Below, piece by piece: positions 20,119 to 31,072 of a stretch of 64,000 nt of DNA. Below the pieces are notes generated by a model. The model saw only the letters and a list, made by a program, of their open reading frames with translations. It was not told the origin of the DNA and made no database searches. Positions within the stretch are counted from its first letter, which is position 1. Each line of letters begins with the position of its first letter. The DNA is taken from contig JAJFKT010000012.1 of assembly GCA_021773075.1 (NCBI GenBank), positions 248,001 through 312,000 on the forward strand, given 5' to 3'. This DNA is from Woeseiaceae bacterium (GTDB taxonomy: Bacteria > Pseudomonadota > Gammaproteobacteria > Steroidobacterales > Woeseiaceae). The translations under genes were made by a program, and so were the position numbers.

Positions 20119-21831
20119 TCATCCCTTTACGACGATTTCGGGATAGCGCGGCGTCCAGCGCAGTTTGCTGACAGCATCCTCGACCTCATTGACCTTCAAG
20201 CCTGACGACACGCCGTCATCAATCGCCTGCTTGGCGACTGCGACTGCGACGGCGCCACAAATTTCCCACAGTCTGTTTGTCTCCGGCATCAGACACCGGC
20301 TATCGACATCCGACTGATCCAGCGCATTCGCCAGCGATGTCGCCGCGGCGCTAATCATTCCATCCGTTATCGTTGAAGCACCAGTGGCGATCGCGCCCAG
20401 ACCAATTCCCGGAAATACGAAGACGTTATTCGCCTGCCCTATCCGCCGCCGCGATCCTCCAATTTCCACTGCATCAAACGGGCTTCCCGTCGCCACCAGT
20501 GCGTTGCCGTTTGTCCAGTTTAGAATATCCGCAGGTACCGCCTCGCTAATCGAAGTCGGATTGGACATCGGCAGGATCACCGGGTTCTCGGCGTTCGCAT
20601 GCATTTCCCGAACGATGCTTTCGGTGAACGATCCAGCCTGACCAGATGCGCCTATGAGAACCGTTGGTTTGTAGGCGCGGACGACGGATAAAAGATCTTT
20701 TCTTTCTTCCGCTGTAAGGCCGAGCGACGCTGCCATATCGACGGGCCACGCCATTTCCTGTTTGTATTCATCGAGCTGCTCGCGGTCCGCAATGATCACA
20801 CCACGACTGTCCATCACCAAAACAGAGCGGCGCAAGCGGTCACCACTCAGCCCCGCACTTGCTAATTGCACATTGAGTTGTCGTGCGATGCCGAGACCGG
20901 CTGCCCCCGCGCCATAAATGATAATGCGGCTTTCGTCGATGGCGCTACCCGAAATGAGTGACCCGGCACACACGCCTGCCGCCGCGACGGTGCCGGTACC
21001 TTGAATGTCATCGTTAAATGACGGCACCACGTCGCGGTAGCGATCCAGGATCATCAGCGCGTTGTCTTTTCGGAAGTCTTCCCACTGTATGACGACCTCT
21101 GGAAACACTGCCTTCGCGGCAGCGACGAACTCATCGACAAACTCGACATAGGCATCGCCTCTCAGGCGTTCGTGCGGCCAGCCCAGGTAAAATGGGTCTG
21201 CGAGTAACTCTTCGGTATTCGTTCCGACATCCAGACTTATCGGCAACGTTCGCGCAGGATGGATGCCAGCACCCACACAGTAGAGCGCCAGCTTGCCAAT
21301 ACTGATCGCCATGCCACCCGCGCCCTGATCACCGATTCCGAGAATTGACTCATTGTCGGTTACTACCATCAGCTGCACGCCGCTGAATGGGGCTGCCTTA
21401 CGAAGAACCTGTTCGATTCGACCCGTATGTTCAGGTGTAATAAAAACACCTCGCGGCCGCCTAAATACGCGTGAGAAGTACTGCGTCGCTTTGCCAACGG
21501 TCGGTGTGTAAACGATCGGCATTGTATCTTCCAGATTCTCGGCCAGCACCTTGTAGAACAGTACTTCGTTGCGGTCCTGCAGCGACGCAAGTCCGATGTT
21601 GCGGCTGACCGGATCCTCATTGAAGAATATGGATTTGAAAATTCGCGCGGCCTGTTTGTCAATATCATTGTGGCGCGCAGGTAACAGCCCTTCTATCCCG
21701 AGGCGTTGCCGCTCTTCCAGCGTGAAGCCAGTACCCTTGTTAAGCAGAGGGTACCGCAACAGTTCACCACCAAACTTGCCAGTCGAAAGAACGTCCCCAT
21801 CGGGTGCCATACTGATTTTAAAATCATCCAT
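20119..21831 (-). CDS. maeA: NAD-dependent malic enzyme
   Basis: 570 aa; 'GNPLLNKGTGFT..ER', 'YTPTVGKATQYFS', 'VVTDNESILGIGDQGAGGM', 'IQGTGTVAAAGV'. Confidence 0.93.
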   Translation of the reverse strand: MDDFKISMAPDGDVLSTGKFGGELLRYPLLNKGTGFTLEERQRLGIEGLLPARHNDIDKQAARIFKSIFFNEDPVSRNIGLASLQDRNEVLFYKVLAENLEDTMPIVYTPTVGKATQYFSRVFRRPRGVFITPEHTGRIEQVLRKAAPFSGVQLMVVTDNESILGIGDQGAGGMAISIGKLALYCVGAGIHPARTLPISLDVGTNTEELLADPFYLGWPHERLRGDAYVEFVDEFVAAAKAVFPEVVIQWEDFRKDNALMILDRYRDVVPSFNDDIQGTGTVAAAGVCAGSLISGSAIDESRIIIYGAGAAGLGIARQLNVQLASAGLSGDRLRRSVLVMDSRGVIIADREQLDEYKQEMAWPVDMAASLGLTAEERKDLLSVVRAYKPTVLIGASGQAGSFTESIVREMHANAENPVILPMSNPTSISEAVPADILNWTNGNALVATGSPFDAVEIGGSRRRIGQANNVFVFPGIGLGAIATGASTITDGMISAAATSLANALDQSDVDSRCLMPETNRLWEICGAVAVAVAKQAIDDGVSSGLKVNEVEDAVSKLRWTPRYPEIVVKG

Positions 21832-21834
21832 AAT

Positions 21835-22686
21835 TTACTCTTTCGCCTCGCTTAGCGACCAGACATTTCCGGCCTGCACTGCCGCCTGATCCTGTTCCAG
21901 TTTTAGAAGATGTGCCAGTAATGACCGCTCCGCCCATCCGTATAGCTGCTTGTCCACATCTTCGTAAACGTGCGGTACAAGTTCCAGGGATGACAGGCCC
22001 GGGTTATCAGCCAACGCTGCAATTACTTTATTTTCGCGCTGCAGGCGGTGATCAATAATCCAGTTAATCACCCGCTCCGGGTCATGAATGATCTCTCCGT
22101 GGCCTGGCGCGAGCGCAACGGGGACCCTATCGCGGACACTGGCCAGCGATTCCAGATAGTGCTTCATATTGCCGTCGGGCGGATTGATAACCACCGTCGA
22201 GCCATCAATGACATGATCACCAGTGAAAATCCAGTTGAGTTCGCAGTGCCGGTAACAAAGGTGGTTCGAGGCATGGCCGGGCGTGAGTATCGCTTCAATT
22301 GCCACGCCATCGACAATAAGCTGATCTCCGTCGTCCAGTACACGGTCAGGAATAAACGATCTGTCCTGATGCTGACAATCGGTGGGCGGAAGCCGGCCCA
22401 GCAACTCAGCGCCTGTCGCCTTCGCCAAGGCCATTGCGGCTGGCGAATGGTCGGGATGCGTGTGTGTGACCAGGACCCAACGAATCGGCGCGCCCGCAAT
22501 ATCCTGAATCGCCTGTAGGTGACTCTCGATAATCGGGCCCGGGTCCAGCACTGCGATTTCTTTGCTACCGATCAGGTAGGTATTCGTGCCCGGTCCGGTC
22601 ATCATCGACGGATTGGGAGCAAGTAGTCGGCGAAGCCCGGGAGCCAACTCGGTGAGGCTTGGCATTGTTGGACCAAATCCCGTCAC
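21835..22686 (-). CDS. MBL-fold metallo-hydrolase (LACTB2-like)
   Basis: 'GTNTYLIGSKEIAVLDPGP', THTHPDHSPAA, 'LTPGHASNHLCY', 'PGHG'. Confidence 0.9.
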   Translation of the reverse strand: MTGFGPTMPSLTELAPGLRRLLAPNPSMMTGPGTNTYLIGSKEIAVLDPGPIIESHLQAIQDIAGAPIRWVLVTHTHPDHSPAAMALAKATGAELLGRLPPTDCQHQDRSFIPDRVLDDGDQLIVDGVAIEAILTPGHASNHLCYRHCELNWIFTGDHVIDGSTVVINPPDGNMKHYLESLASVRDRVPVALAPGHGEIIHDPERVINWIIDHRLQRENKVIAALADNPGLSSLELVPHVYEDVDKQLYGWAERSLLAHLLKLEQDQAAVQAGNVWSLSEAKE

Positions 22687-23477
22687 GACTTTGCACCCGG
22701 ATAGTTTTTATCACCGGGAAGGACTATCTCGCGTTTGCCGTTGCGCTTGATGACGGCCGGGATCATTGTAGTGATGCCCCAATCCACGCAGGACTTCGCC
22801 CATTCCACCAGGTCGCCCAAAGTCTTGTGCCTCGCGACGCTCTCGAGGGTCTTGATCGTTGGAAAAATCATGTTGACACTGCCGCTGCGTTCAGCGGCAA
22901 GCATGTCTGTTGCGGTTGTCCAGCGCGATTCCGTCAGCTCGCCGCCGCAATGCACAGCTACTTGCCCACGCGGCAATACGCTAAGGAAAAAGCGCGTTGA
23001 ATATCGACGTGGTTCGGAGTCAGGCGTAACCCAATGACTGATGTAGTGCAGCTGATCACAGTGCAAGCTCAATTCGTTTTGTTGTACGAAATCGGCCCAG
23101 CTCAACGACTGTTGATTGAGTGCATCGCGAATCGCTGCAAGCTCTTCGTCGAGGTTTGAAAAATCAGCGAGTAGCACTCCCGACTCTTCGAACAACTCTC
23201 GAATAGCCGCGCTGTAATAATCGAGACCACGGTCTGCAATGCCTAATCGCAAATTCGCATCGGCACTTTCAAACTCTCCACAAAAATCGTGCACTTGCCC
23301 GTCTTCAGCATCGACAACGCCGCCGGGAAACGCGAACGCGTTTCCAAACGACGTTTCTGCATGACGGCGCACCATAAATATCTCGGGGTCTGCAACGCCT
23401 TCCCGGGCGAGGACAACGGTTGCGGATGGTTTGGCGGCATCGAATTCAGCCAACGTCGTCGCCAGTTGACTCGCCAC
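22683..23477 (-). CDS. NUDIX hydrolase (NUDT19-like)
   Basis: 'FMVRRHAETSFGNAFAFPGGVVD' and 'AAIRELFEESGVLL' Nudix box. Confidence 0.85.
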   Translation of the reverse strand: MASQLATTLAEFDAAKPSATVVLAREGVADPEIFMVRRHAETSFGNAFAFPGGVVDAEDGQVHDFCGEFESADANLRLGIADRGLDYYSAAIRELFEESGVLLADFSNLDEELAAIRDALNQQSLSWADFVQQNELSLHCDQLHYISHWVTPDSEPRRYSTRFFLSVLPRGQVAVHCGGELTESRWTTATDMLAAERSGSVNMIFPTIKTLESVARHKTLGDLVEWAKSCVDWGITTMIPAVIKRNGKREIVLPGDKNYPGAKS

Positions 23478-23997
23478 CTTCTATTTGGGCCTTCAATCGC
23501 GCGAGAGCATCGCCGATCACATAATCAACCGGCCCCGCCAGTTCTTCGAGACCGCCCGGTCGATAGCCACCGACGGCGTAGGTAAATATGACCCTCGTAC
23601 CCGCCTCCATGGATTCAAACTCCCAGGTCATATTCCCCTGTACACCAAGGACGCCCAGCGGCCCCAGTCCGCCGGTTAGTCGAATTACGGCGCCTGGACT
23701 AACCATGGTCACAGTCAGATGCACGAGCCCGGCGCCCTCACCAAAGCTTTCACAGAAGCAACCCTGCGGCACCGCCGTGATACTGAGGCGCTCGGAGTCC
23801 CCGGAAATCGTGTGGTCCGAATTCCACCATGTACCAACTTCACCCACCGCGATTTGCCAAACTACCGCGCGATCAGCATCAAATAATTCCTCATGAACCG
23901 TCGTGAACCCTGCATTAGCGGAATCCACGACCTCGGCAGAGGCAATGGCCACAGTAAGGGAAACCGCAAACAGGCCAGCGTGAATAAGATTCTTCAT
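23446..23997 (-). CDS. SRPBCC-family protein with signal peptide
   Basis: 183 aa; ATPase-homolog/SRPBCC-like 'WWNSDHTISGDSERLSI...MTWEFESMEAGTRVIFTY'. Confidence 0.75.
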   Translation of the reverse strand: MKNLIHAGLFAVSLTVAIASAEVVDSANAGFTTVHEELFDADRAVVWQIAVGEVGTWWNSDHTISGDSERLSITAVPQGCFCESFGEGAGLVHLTVTMVSPGAVIRLTGGLGPLGVLGVQGNMTWEFESMEAGTRVIFTYAVGGYRPGGLEELAGPVDYVIGDALARLKAQIEGGESTGDDVG

Positions 23998-24089
23998 AAG
24001 TGCTCCTTTGGCGGCTGCCTAGCTTACCGCAAATTTGAATTTCAGCCGCGCTGTCCCTATATAGGAAAGTCTGTATTGTTGGACACATC

Positions 24090-24968
24090 ATGAACGAAGA
24101 CCTGCGCGTTGTATTCGAAAGTCGTAATCGGCAGAGCTGTGCCGATCGCGCGCTGGTTCTAACGTCGATACAAATTCCGCATCAACTCGTCGACGATGGT
24201 GCGTCTTGTGCGTTAGTCGTACCCGCTTCCGTGTCTGCAAGAGCGATGACAGAAATACAGCTCTACGATGAAGAAAATCCACCCATTCAACCGAAACCAG
24301 TACAACAAGTTGAGTATCAGAATGCGGTACCCGGCCTGGTCACTTACGTGTTGGTCATTTGCCTGGTTGCAGGTATGGCCGGCTATTCTTTTTTTCAAAG
24401 CAATTGGTTCACAGCGGGACGCGTCGACGGCGAGCTTATTCGCAACGGTGAATTGTGGCGTCTCTTTACAGCGCTGACACTGCACTCCGGTGTCAAGCAT
24501 TTGCTCAGTAACCTCGTCTTCGGCATCTTTTTCGGTCTGTTCGCCGGGCGACTGCTGGGGTCGGGCGTCGCCTGGCTTTCGATTGTCCTTGCCGCTGCCA
24601 CGGGAAATGCGCTGAACACCCTGTTACTCGAATCGACACATCGATCAATTGGTGCATCAACGGCCGTTTTCGCGGCACTGGGCATCATCGCAGGCTATGT
24701 CTGGTCCGGTAAGCTTATGGCGCAGGACCGCTGGTCAAATCGCTACGGACCCATCGTCGGTGGTTTGGCATTACTGATGTATACCGGAACCGGCGGCCAG
24801 AACACGGATGTTGGCGCGCACCTTCTCGGCTTTGTCTGCGGTTTCGGTGCCGGATTGCTGCTTATCCGCCTTGGCGATATCCCAAAAGACGCGAAAACCC
24901 AGTTGCTGGCCGGCGCTACAGCATTTGGGCTCATCGTCATCAGTTGGGTTGTTGCACTTGTAGTCTGA
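24090..24968 (+). CDS. Rhomboid family protease with N-terminal DUF2007-like domain
   Basis: 'RLFTALTLHSGVKHLLSNLVFGIFFG', GASTAVFAALG catalytic motif, 'VGAHLLGF'; about 90-aa N-terminal extension resembling DUF2007. Confidence 0.8.
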   Translation: MNEDLRVVFESRNRQSCADRALVLTSIQIPHQLVDDGASCALVVPASVSARAMTEIQLYDEENPPIQPKPVQQVEYQNAVPGLVTYVLVICLVAGMAGYSFFQSNWFTAGRVDGELIRNGELWRLFTALTLHSGVKHLLSNLVFGIFFGLFAGRLLGSGVAWLSIVLAAATGNALNTLLLESTHRSIGASTAVFAALGIIAGYVWSGKLMAQDRWSNRYGPIVGGLALLMYTGTGGQNTDVGAHLLGFVCGFGAGLLLIRLGDIPKDAKTQLLAGATAFGLIVISWVVALVV

Positions 24969-25030
24969 TATCCGCGCGCAATCATGTAGAATTTTGGCTA
25001 TGGGGAAATTCGTAAGGCCCAGCAGCTAAG

Positions 25031-26149
25031 ATGAAAAAAGTTCTGCTGTTCCTGATCATCGTACTAACTATCATGGCGACCACGCTTCGTGTGCGTCATG
25101 GTGGCGGTATCGATTACCCAAATCTTACGAGTACGCCTGAGCTCAGTGCCGATGTTCTGGAAGAAGTTGTCGCGTATTCAGAACCCATCGGAAACGTCGC
25201 GGTTAGTAGCAGCGGTCGCGTTTTTTTTACTGTGCATCCGGAATCACGCCCGAGCGGCAACAAACTTCTGGAATTTGTGAACGGTGCGTCGGTTCCGTTT
25301 CCGTCACTGCAAAAGCAGGCCGAGTTATTCGATACTCCCCTTGGGCTCGTCATAGATCGCTACGATCGTCTTTGGGTTATTGATCATGGCAATCACGGCA
25401 TGCGTCCTCCTCATATCGTCGCCATTGATCTTGTCATCGGCGATGTCATTCGCAATCAGCATTTGGATAAAACAGTAGCGCCTGTCGGATCGATACTGCA
25501 GGACCTGCAGGTAAGCGCAGATGGGCGCACCATTATCATCGCCGACGCGAGTTTCTGGCGCAAGAGCCCGGCGCTCATCGTTTACGACATTGAGACAGGC
25601 GAGGCTCGACGCGTACTTGAGGATCATGAGTCGGTACGCGCTGAAAATTACAAAATCAGAACGCCAACCAAAGATATGGAGTTTCTTGGCGGAATAGTCG
25701 CGCTACGTGGCGGCGTCGACGGCATTGCGCTTGGACCCGAATGGCTCTACTACGGCGCTCTGAACGGCTCAGGCCTGTACCGTGTGCGACTTAAAGACCT
25801 CAGAGACACATCATTGCCCGCTTCGCAGCTGGCAAATCGAGTCGAACGCTACAGCGATAAACCGCTAAGCGATGGGCTGAGCGTTGATGTCGAGGGTGGC
25901 GTCTACATCACGGACGTGGAACACAACGCCATTTTTAGAGTTGATGCCAGTGAGGGCTTGTCGACTCTCCTCCAGTCGCGCAAGATCCGCTGGCCAGACG
26001 CGCTTTCATTCGGTCCGGACGGCTACCTTTATGTGGCAGACAGCGCGCTGCCCGAACTTATTCTGCAATCATCTGAGCACATTCAAAAACAAGGCCCGTA
26101 TCAAATATTCCGATTTCAGACGGGTGTGAATGGCGTTCCAGGGCAATAA
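25031..26149 (+). CDS. Major royal jelly protein/L-dopachrome tautomerase-related beta-propeller
   Basis: 'DTPLGLVIDRYDRLWVIDHGN', 'DLQVSADGRTIIIADAS', 'SDGLSVDVEGGVYITDVEHNAI'. Confidence 0.82.
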   Translation: MKKVLLFLIIVLTIMATTLRVRHGGGIDYPNLTSTPELSADVLEEVVAYSEPIGNVAVSSSGRVFFTVHPESRPSGNKLLEFVNGASVPFPSLQKQAELFDTPLGLVIDRYDRLWVIDHGNHGMRPPHIVAIDLVIGDVIRNQHLDKTVAPVGSILQDLQVSADGRTIIIADASFWRKSPALIVYDIETGEARRVLEDHESVRAENYKIRTPTKDMEFLGGIVALRGGVDGIALGPEWLYYGALNGSGLYRVRLKDLRDTSLPASQLANRVERYSDKPLSDGLSVDVEGGVYITDVEHNAIFRVDASEGLSTLLQSRKIRWPDALSFGPDGYLYVADSALPELILQSSEHIQKQGPYQIFRFQTGVNGVPGQ

Positions 26150-26161
26150 CCGAGAGAGAAA

Positions 26162-27022
26162 ATGGACGAAGACACAACAACAGCACTTACAGGATTTGAC
26201 TGGACGACAATACCGCAGCTTTTACAGGACAAGGGCGTAGATCTGGGCATGGAGTTTGGCCTCAAGCTTGTCACCGCATTAGCGATTTTTCTGATCGGAA
26301 AGTTTGCAATTCGATTGGTGGTCAGCGCGATACGCAAGGTCATGAACAAACAAAAGGTCGACAAAACGCTCGAAACCTTCATCTGCAACCTTGTGGGAAC
26401 ATCGCTTCTGGTCGTGGTCATTATCGCGGCGATTGGTGCGCTTGGGGTCGAAACGACATCCTTTATCGCGATCTTCGGTGCCGCTGGTCTTGCAATCGGT
26501 CTGGCCTTGCAGGGGTCGCTGTCAAATTTCGCCTCTGGCGTATTGATCGTCCTGTTCCGGCCCTATCGCGTTGGTGACTTCGTCGAAGCGGCTGGCATCG
26601 CAGGTTCGGTCGAGCAGGTTCAGATACTGACGACGATTTTAAAAACGGGCGACAACAAACAAATCATCGTTCCAAATAGTCAAATCATGGACAGCATAAT
26701 CACCAATTATTCTGCGAACGATACCCGCCGTGTCGATATGGTCATCGGCGTTAGTTATGACGATGATCTGGACAAGGTTCGCAAAACGATTGAAGAACTG
26801 CTCGCGGCTGAAGACAGAATTCTGCCGGAGCCAGCGCCAAAAATCGCGGTGTCTGAGCTGGGCGATAGCAGCGTCAACTTCATCGTCAGACCCTGGGTAA
26901 ACACCCCAGACTACTGGGGGGTCATGTTTGATCTGACCGAAGCAATCAAGAAACGTTTTGACAAGGAAGGCATTTCCTTCCCGTATCCGCAACAGGACGT
27001 GCACCTATACAAGCAGGCCTAA
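26162..27022 (+). CDS. MscS-type mechanosensitive ion channel
   Basis: 286 aa; 'AAGLAIGLALQGSLSNFASGVLIVLFRPYRVGDFVE'. Confidence 0.93.
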   Translation: MDEDTTTALTGFDWTTIPQLLQDKGVDLGMEFGLKLVTALAIFLIGKFAIRLVVSAIRKVMNKQKVDKTLETFICNLVGTSLLVVVIIAAIGALGVETTSFIAIFGAAGLAIGLALQGSLSNFASGVLIVLFRPYRVGDFVEAAGIAGSVEQVQILTTILKTGDNKQIIVPNSQIMDSIITNYSANDTRRVDMVIGVSYDDDLDKVRKTIEELLAAEDRILPEPAPKIAVSELGDSSVNFIVRPWVNTPDYWGVMFDLTEAIKKRFDKEGISFPYPQQDVHLYKQA

Positions 27023-27044
27023 AGTCGCTCAGTCCAGTTGGCGC

Positions 27045-28004
27045 TTAGTCCTCAACATCGGGTTCGACGAAACACCATTTCAGCTTTGGCACGCGCGCTT
27101 TGAGCTCACGTTCAAGCGCGTTGATGCTTGCCACCGCTTCTTGGATGTTCATTCCTGAGCGCATCTTGATCTTGGCCGCCAACATGGTGTCCGGACCGAA
27201 CTGCATCGTGATCGTATTGAAGCAAAACTCGATGCCTTCCTGATCAGCAATGACGGCGTCGATCGCTTCCTGAATTTCCGGATCAGCGGAGCGGCCGACC
27301 AGAAGAGATCGAATTCGCCACGCGACGAATACCGAGATGACGATCAGGATCACACCGATGCATATCGATCCCATTGCATCGTATACAGGATTGCCAGTCA
27401 TTTGCGCCACGACGAGGAATCCCAATGCGATCACCAGACCGAGTTGGGCGCCTATATCCTCTCCAAGCACGACGACCAGTTCAGAGTTTCGCGTGTGCTT
27501 AAGCCATTCCATAAAAGGCCGCTTGCCGCGTATCTTGCCAATTTCCCGGATCGCCCCGAGAAGGGAAAATCCCTCAAGAATAATAGCCAGGATCAGTACA
27601 ACGATAGCTATCCAAACCTGAGAAAGCGGCTCAGGGTGTTGCAACTTGTGCACGCCTTCGTAAATCGAGAACAGTCCGCCGAGACTGAATAGCAGGATTG
27701 CGACGATGAAACTCCAAAAATAGCTGAGTTTTCCATATCCGAGCGGGTGTTCGGCATCTGCGGGTTTCTGCGACTGTTTGAGTCCCAGAAAAAGCAGCAC
27801 CTGGTTTCCGGTATCCGCGTAGGAGTGAATCGCCTCGGCCAGCATACTGCCGGAACCTGTCACCCAGGCGGCCCAGGACTTCGCTATCGCAATACCAAAA
27901 TTCGCCATGAAAGCGTACATAATTGCTTTGGCTGTGGACTCGTGTGTGGATGAAACCATAGGTAAACCAATCTCTTGCTCGTGCGATAGTGGAGTATACG
28001 GCAC
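27045..28004 (-). CDS. Cation diffusion facilitator family transporter
   Basis: 319 aa; 'SMLAEAIHSYADTGNQVLLFLGLKQS', 'HPLGYGKLSYFWSFI'. Confidence 0.92.
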   Translation of the reverse strand: MPYTPLSHEQEIGLPMVSSTHESTAKAIMYAFMANFGIAIAKSWAAWVTGSGSMLAEAIHSYADTGNQVLLFLGLKQSQKPADAEHPLGYGKLSYFWSFIVAILLFSLGGLFSIYEGVHKLQHPEPLSQVWIAIVVLILAIILEGFSLLGAIREIGKIRGKRPFMEWLKHTRNSELVVVLGEDIGAQLGLVIALGFLVVAQMTGNPVYDAMGSICIGVILIVISVFVAWRIRSLLVGRSADPEIQEAIDAVIADQEGIEFCFNTITMQFGPDTMLAAKIKMRSGMNIQEAVASINALERELKARVPKLKWCFVEPDVED

Positions 28005-28015
28005 GGACTACTTAC

Positions 28016-28186
28016 ATGAATAACTCGAAAGTACTACTGACATTATGGCTCGCCGCTGGCTTTAGCGCTCGGGCCGCTGGCGGCGCGTTTATTGGTGCGC
28101 CTCGCTCGGGGCTGGATGCCGACCGGGATAAACAACGTGTCTTCAAGCGCTGCCTGCGTGGTCGAGGTTACAGGGTGCTCAACTAA
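28016..28186 (+). CDS. Small exported glycine-zipper-like protein (possibly degenerate)
   Basis: 56 aa MNNSKVLLTLWLAAGFSARAAGGAFIGAP...FKRCLRGRGYRVLN; C-terminal 'CxRGRGYRVL' tail. Confidence 0.4.
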   Translation: MNNSKVLLTLWLAAGFSARAAGGAFIGAPRSGLDADRDKQRVFKRCLRGRGYRVLN

Positions 28187-28278
28187 AAGCGGCGCTCAAG
28201 AGGAAATTTGCCGGGCCAGCCGCTTGACCCTGGTAGCGCTCCAAAGTACTGTGCATTCATACAGTAGTGAGGACGCTC

Positions 28279-29343
28279 ATGGCAGCAACACATCACAAGG
28301 GTCGCGGTGCGATATCGGCACCTGAGGGTCGTTTCGCGACTCACAGCAGAGAAATCGACGCCGAGGAAGCCAATCTCAGAGCATCCACAGCACCTGAGAC
28401 GGTCCTTAAGGCCATGCAGGCCGGTCGTATTATCAGCAGTAACAACTCGCCTGACGTGCCGTTCGATCGCTCTATTAATCCTTATCAGGGCTGCGAACAC
28501 GGTTGCATCTACTGCTATGCCAGGCCGAGCCACAGTTATCTCGGCCTGTCTCCCGGACTGGACTTTGAAACCCGGATTTTCTACAAACCGAACGCGGCCA
28601 CTCGACTCCTCGAGGAATGGCAGAAGCCCGGTTACGAGTGCAAGCCAATCACGATTGGCGCAAATACAGACCCTTACCAGCCTGCCGAGAAATCGCTGCA
28701 AGTGACGCGGCAATTGCTAGAGCTTTTTGCCGAGTACCGACATCCGGTAAATATCATCACCAAGAGCCACCTTGTTTGCCGTGATCTCGATCTTCTGAGT
28801 GACTTGGCCAAAGACGGCCTTTGTTCGGTAGCCGTCAGTATCCCGACAATGGACGCCGCGCTGAAACGCATAATGGAACCTCGGGTACCCGCCGCAAAAT
28901 CGCGTTTGAACGCGATTCGAGAGTTGAGTGATTCTGGCGTTCCTGTCAGCCTGCTCGTTGCACCCGTGATACCCGCCGTCAATGACAGCGAGATTGAGTC
29001 AATACTTGAAGCGGCAGCGAGTGCCGGTGCCAATCAGGCGCGTTACATTTTTCTGCGGCTGCCACACGAACTGAAAGAACTTTTTGAGGAGTGGCTGAAT
29101 ACCCACTTCCAGGATCGAGCCGGGCATGTGATGAGCCTCATCAAGCAAGCTAACGCTGGAAAACGCTACGACCATGGTTTCGGCCACCGACAAACCGGGC
29201 GCGGCCCATACGCGGCCATGCTGGGCGCACGATTCAAAAAGGCCTGTAATCAGTTTGGTTTTGAATCCGAATCCTATCAACAAGCCCTTGATTGCAATCA
29301 ATTTTTGCACCCCGCACAAAGACAGTTGGGATTGGACTTCTAG
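28279..29343 (+). CDS. PA0069 family radical SAM protein
   Basis: 'INPYQGCEHGCIYCYARPSHSYLGLSPGLDFETRIFYK' CxxxCxxC motif. Confidence 0.93.
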   Translation: MAATHHKGRGAISAPEGRFATHSREIDAEEANLRASTAPETVLKAMQAGRIISSNNSPDVPFDRSINPYQGCEHGCIYCYARPSHSYLGLSPGLDFETRIFYKPNAATRLLEEWQKPGYECKPITIGANTDPYQPAEKSLQVTRQLLELFAEYRHPVNIITKSHLVCRDLDLLSDLAKDGLCSVAVSIPTMDAALKRIMEPRVPAAKSRLNAIRELSDSGVPVSLLVAPVIPAVNDSEIESILEAAASAGANQARYIFLRLPHELKELFEEWLNTHFQDRAGHVMSLIKQANAGKRYDHGFGHRQTGRGPYAAMLGARFKKACNQFGFESESYQQALDCNQFLHPAQRQLGLDF

Positions 29344-29490
29344 TTTTCGCAGGTGCGATTGCGCTACCTTCGCCGAGCACCAGTGGGTATAGTGGATTGC
29401 AGCCAAGCTGCCCTGAAATGAAGAACTATTGAGACCGGATTCGGTCTGAAACTAAAACGCTAATTGTCTGGAATCCTACCTCCCAACAGT

Positions 29491-31065
29491 ATGATTAAAA
29501 ATACAAGCCATGCCGCGCTCGCATTACTACTAATAACTCCCCTGGTTACTTTTGCACAGGAGGAGGAGCAAGTAGACGGTGATGTGATAGACGCTGAAGT
29601 CTTCGGCCCTGAATTTGTCGATCCCGGTGAGCAAATTGTACCGGTCGCGGGAGAGGCTGAGGATGAATCCACTCTGCCTGAGGAGGCGACGGTGTTGCCT
29701 CAAGAGGAAGCATTGCGCGGCGTCGAATATGATCCCGATGCCACTCCCGAGGAACGTCTTCTCGCAGAGTTCGATCGCTACAGAAGATTATTGCAGGAAA
29801 ATACGCTTGACGAAGCGGACTCCGCCGCGAAGAAAATAGTCGAATTGGCGATTCAGGTTTACGGGCCGAGATCGCGGGAAACGGCGAACGCGCTGAATAA
29901 CCTCGGCATCGTTCAACACGGCAGCGGACAGTATGATCCAGCCATTCAGAATTTCACATCATCCATCGAAATACTTGAGGCGGTCGAAAACCGGCTCCAC
30001 GGTACGCTGGTCAACCCCTTAAAAGGCCTCGGTGCAGCACAATTGGGCAACGGGCGACCTGATCAAGCCAAAAAGACCTTCACCCGCGCTGCGCACATCA
30101 CTCAAGTGAATGAAGGACCGCACAATCTGGGGCAGGTCGAGATTCTGGAATCAATTGCTGAAGTCCACATCCGCATGGGCAACAGCAAAGAAGCGCGCAA
30201 TACACTCGACCGAATTCACATCATCAACGTCAAGCATTTCGAGAAAAATCCCTTGGGGCTTTTGCCATCACTGATGAGTCGCGCGGAATGGCAACATCGT
30301 GCCGGCTATATCGCGGAAGAACGCGTAACCTACCGGCGTGCGATACGTATCATCGAGACCAGCTCTGGAAGGAGCAACCCTTTACTGGTCGAGCCGCTGC
30401 GACGACTGGGTCAGTCGTATTACTACGTCGACCTGGCTATGTCATCGCCAGTACAGCAGGGACTGATCTCCAGCGGCGAAATTCACCTGAAACGCGCAGC
30501 ACGCATTGCCGATAAGTCTGACGATATGGATTGGCGTGAACGCACCGCAGCGAAGCTCGCGTTGGCCGACTACTACACGTTTCGCGAATCACAGAATCGC
30601 TCCCGCAAGATCTACAAGGACGTTTGGGAAACCCTGTCTGTGAACGAGGAGATGATTGCAACAAGAGACCTATTGTTCAGAGATCCGCAGCCGTTGCGGG
30701 AAGACCCTTTGCCGATCCACGCCGGCGGACCACCGGCTGCCGGAACAACTCCGGGAGAGCTAAAGAAAGGTAGAATCATCGTTAATTATTCTGTCTTGGC
30801 AAGTGGCCGAGTAAGGACCGTCAATTCAGAAGCTATTCCGGCAGAGTTCTCCGATATGCAGCGCATGGTGCACCGCGAGATTCGCAATCGTGTGTATCGC
30901 CCCAGGATTGTCGATGGGGTCGCGGTTAAGGCGGAGGATTTAAGATACGAGCATATTTTTACCTATCTGCAGATCGACCTGGACTCCATACGCAATGCGA
31001 GAAAAGCGACTGATGCATCGACAGCAAAAGCTGACGATAAGCGGGGAACTGCTGAAAGTGAGTAA
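29491..31065 (+). CDS. Tetratricopeptide-repeat protein with TonB-like C-terminal domain
   Basis: '[33 protein letters not shown]' TPRs; C-terminal '[24 protein letters not shown]...[15 protein letters not shown]'. Confidence 0.8.
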   Translation: MIKNTSHAALALLLITPLVTFAQEEEQVDGDVIDAEVFGPEFVDPGEQIVPVAGEAEDESTLPEEATVLPQEEALRGVEYDPDATPEERLLAEFDRYRRLLQENTLDEADSAAKKIVELAIQVYGPRSRETANALNNLGIVQHGSGQYDPAIQNFTSSIEILEAVENRLHGTLVNPLKGLGAAQLGNGRPDQAKKTFTRAAHITQVNEGPHNLGQVEILESIAEVHIRMGNSKEARNTLDRIHIINVKHFEKNPLGLLPSLMSRAEWQHRAGYIAEERVTYRRAIRIIETSSGRSNPLLVEPLRRLGQSYYYVDLAMSSPVQQGLISSGEIHLKRAARIADKSDDMDWRERTAAKLALADYYTFRESQNRSRKIYKDVWETLSVNEEMIATRDLLFRDPQPLREDPLPIHAGGPPAAGTTPGELKKGRIIVNYSVLASGRVRTVNSEAIPAEFSDMQRMVHREIRNRVYRPRIVDGVAVKAEDLRYEHIFTYLQIDLDSIRNARKATDASTAKADDKRGTAESE

Positions 31066-31072
31066 CGCTCCG

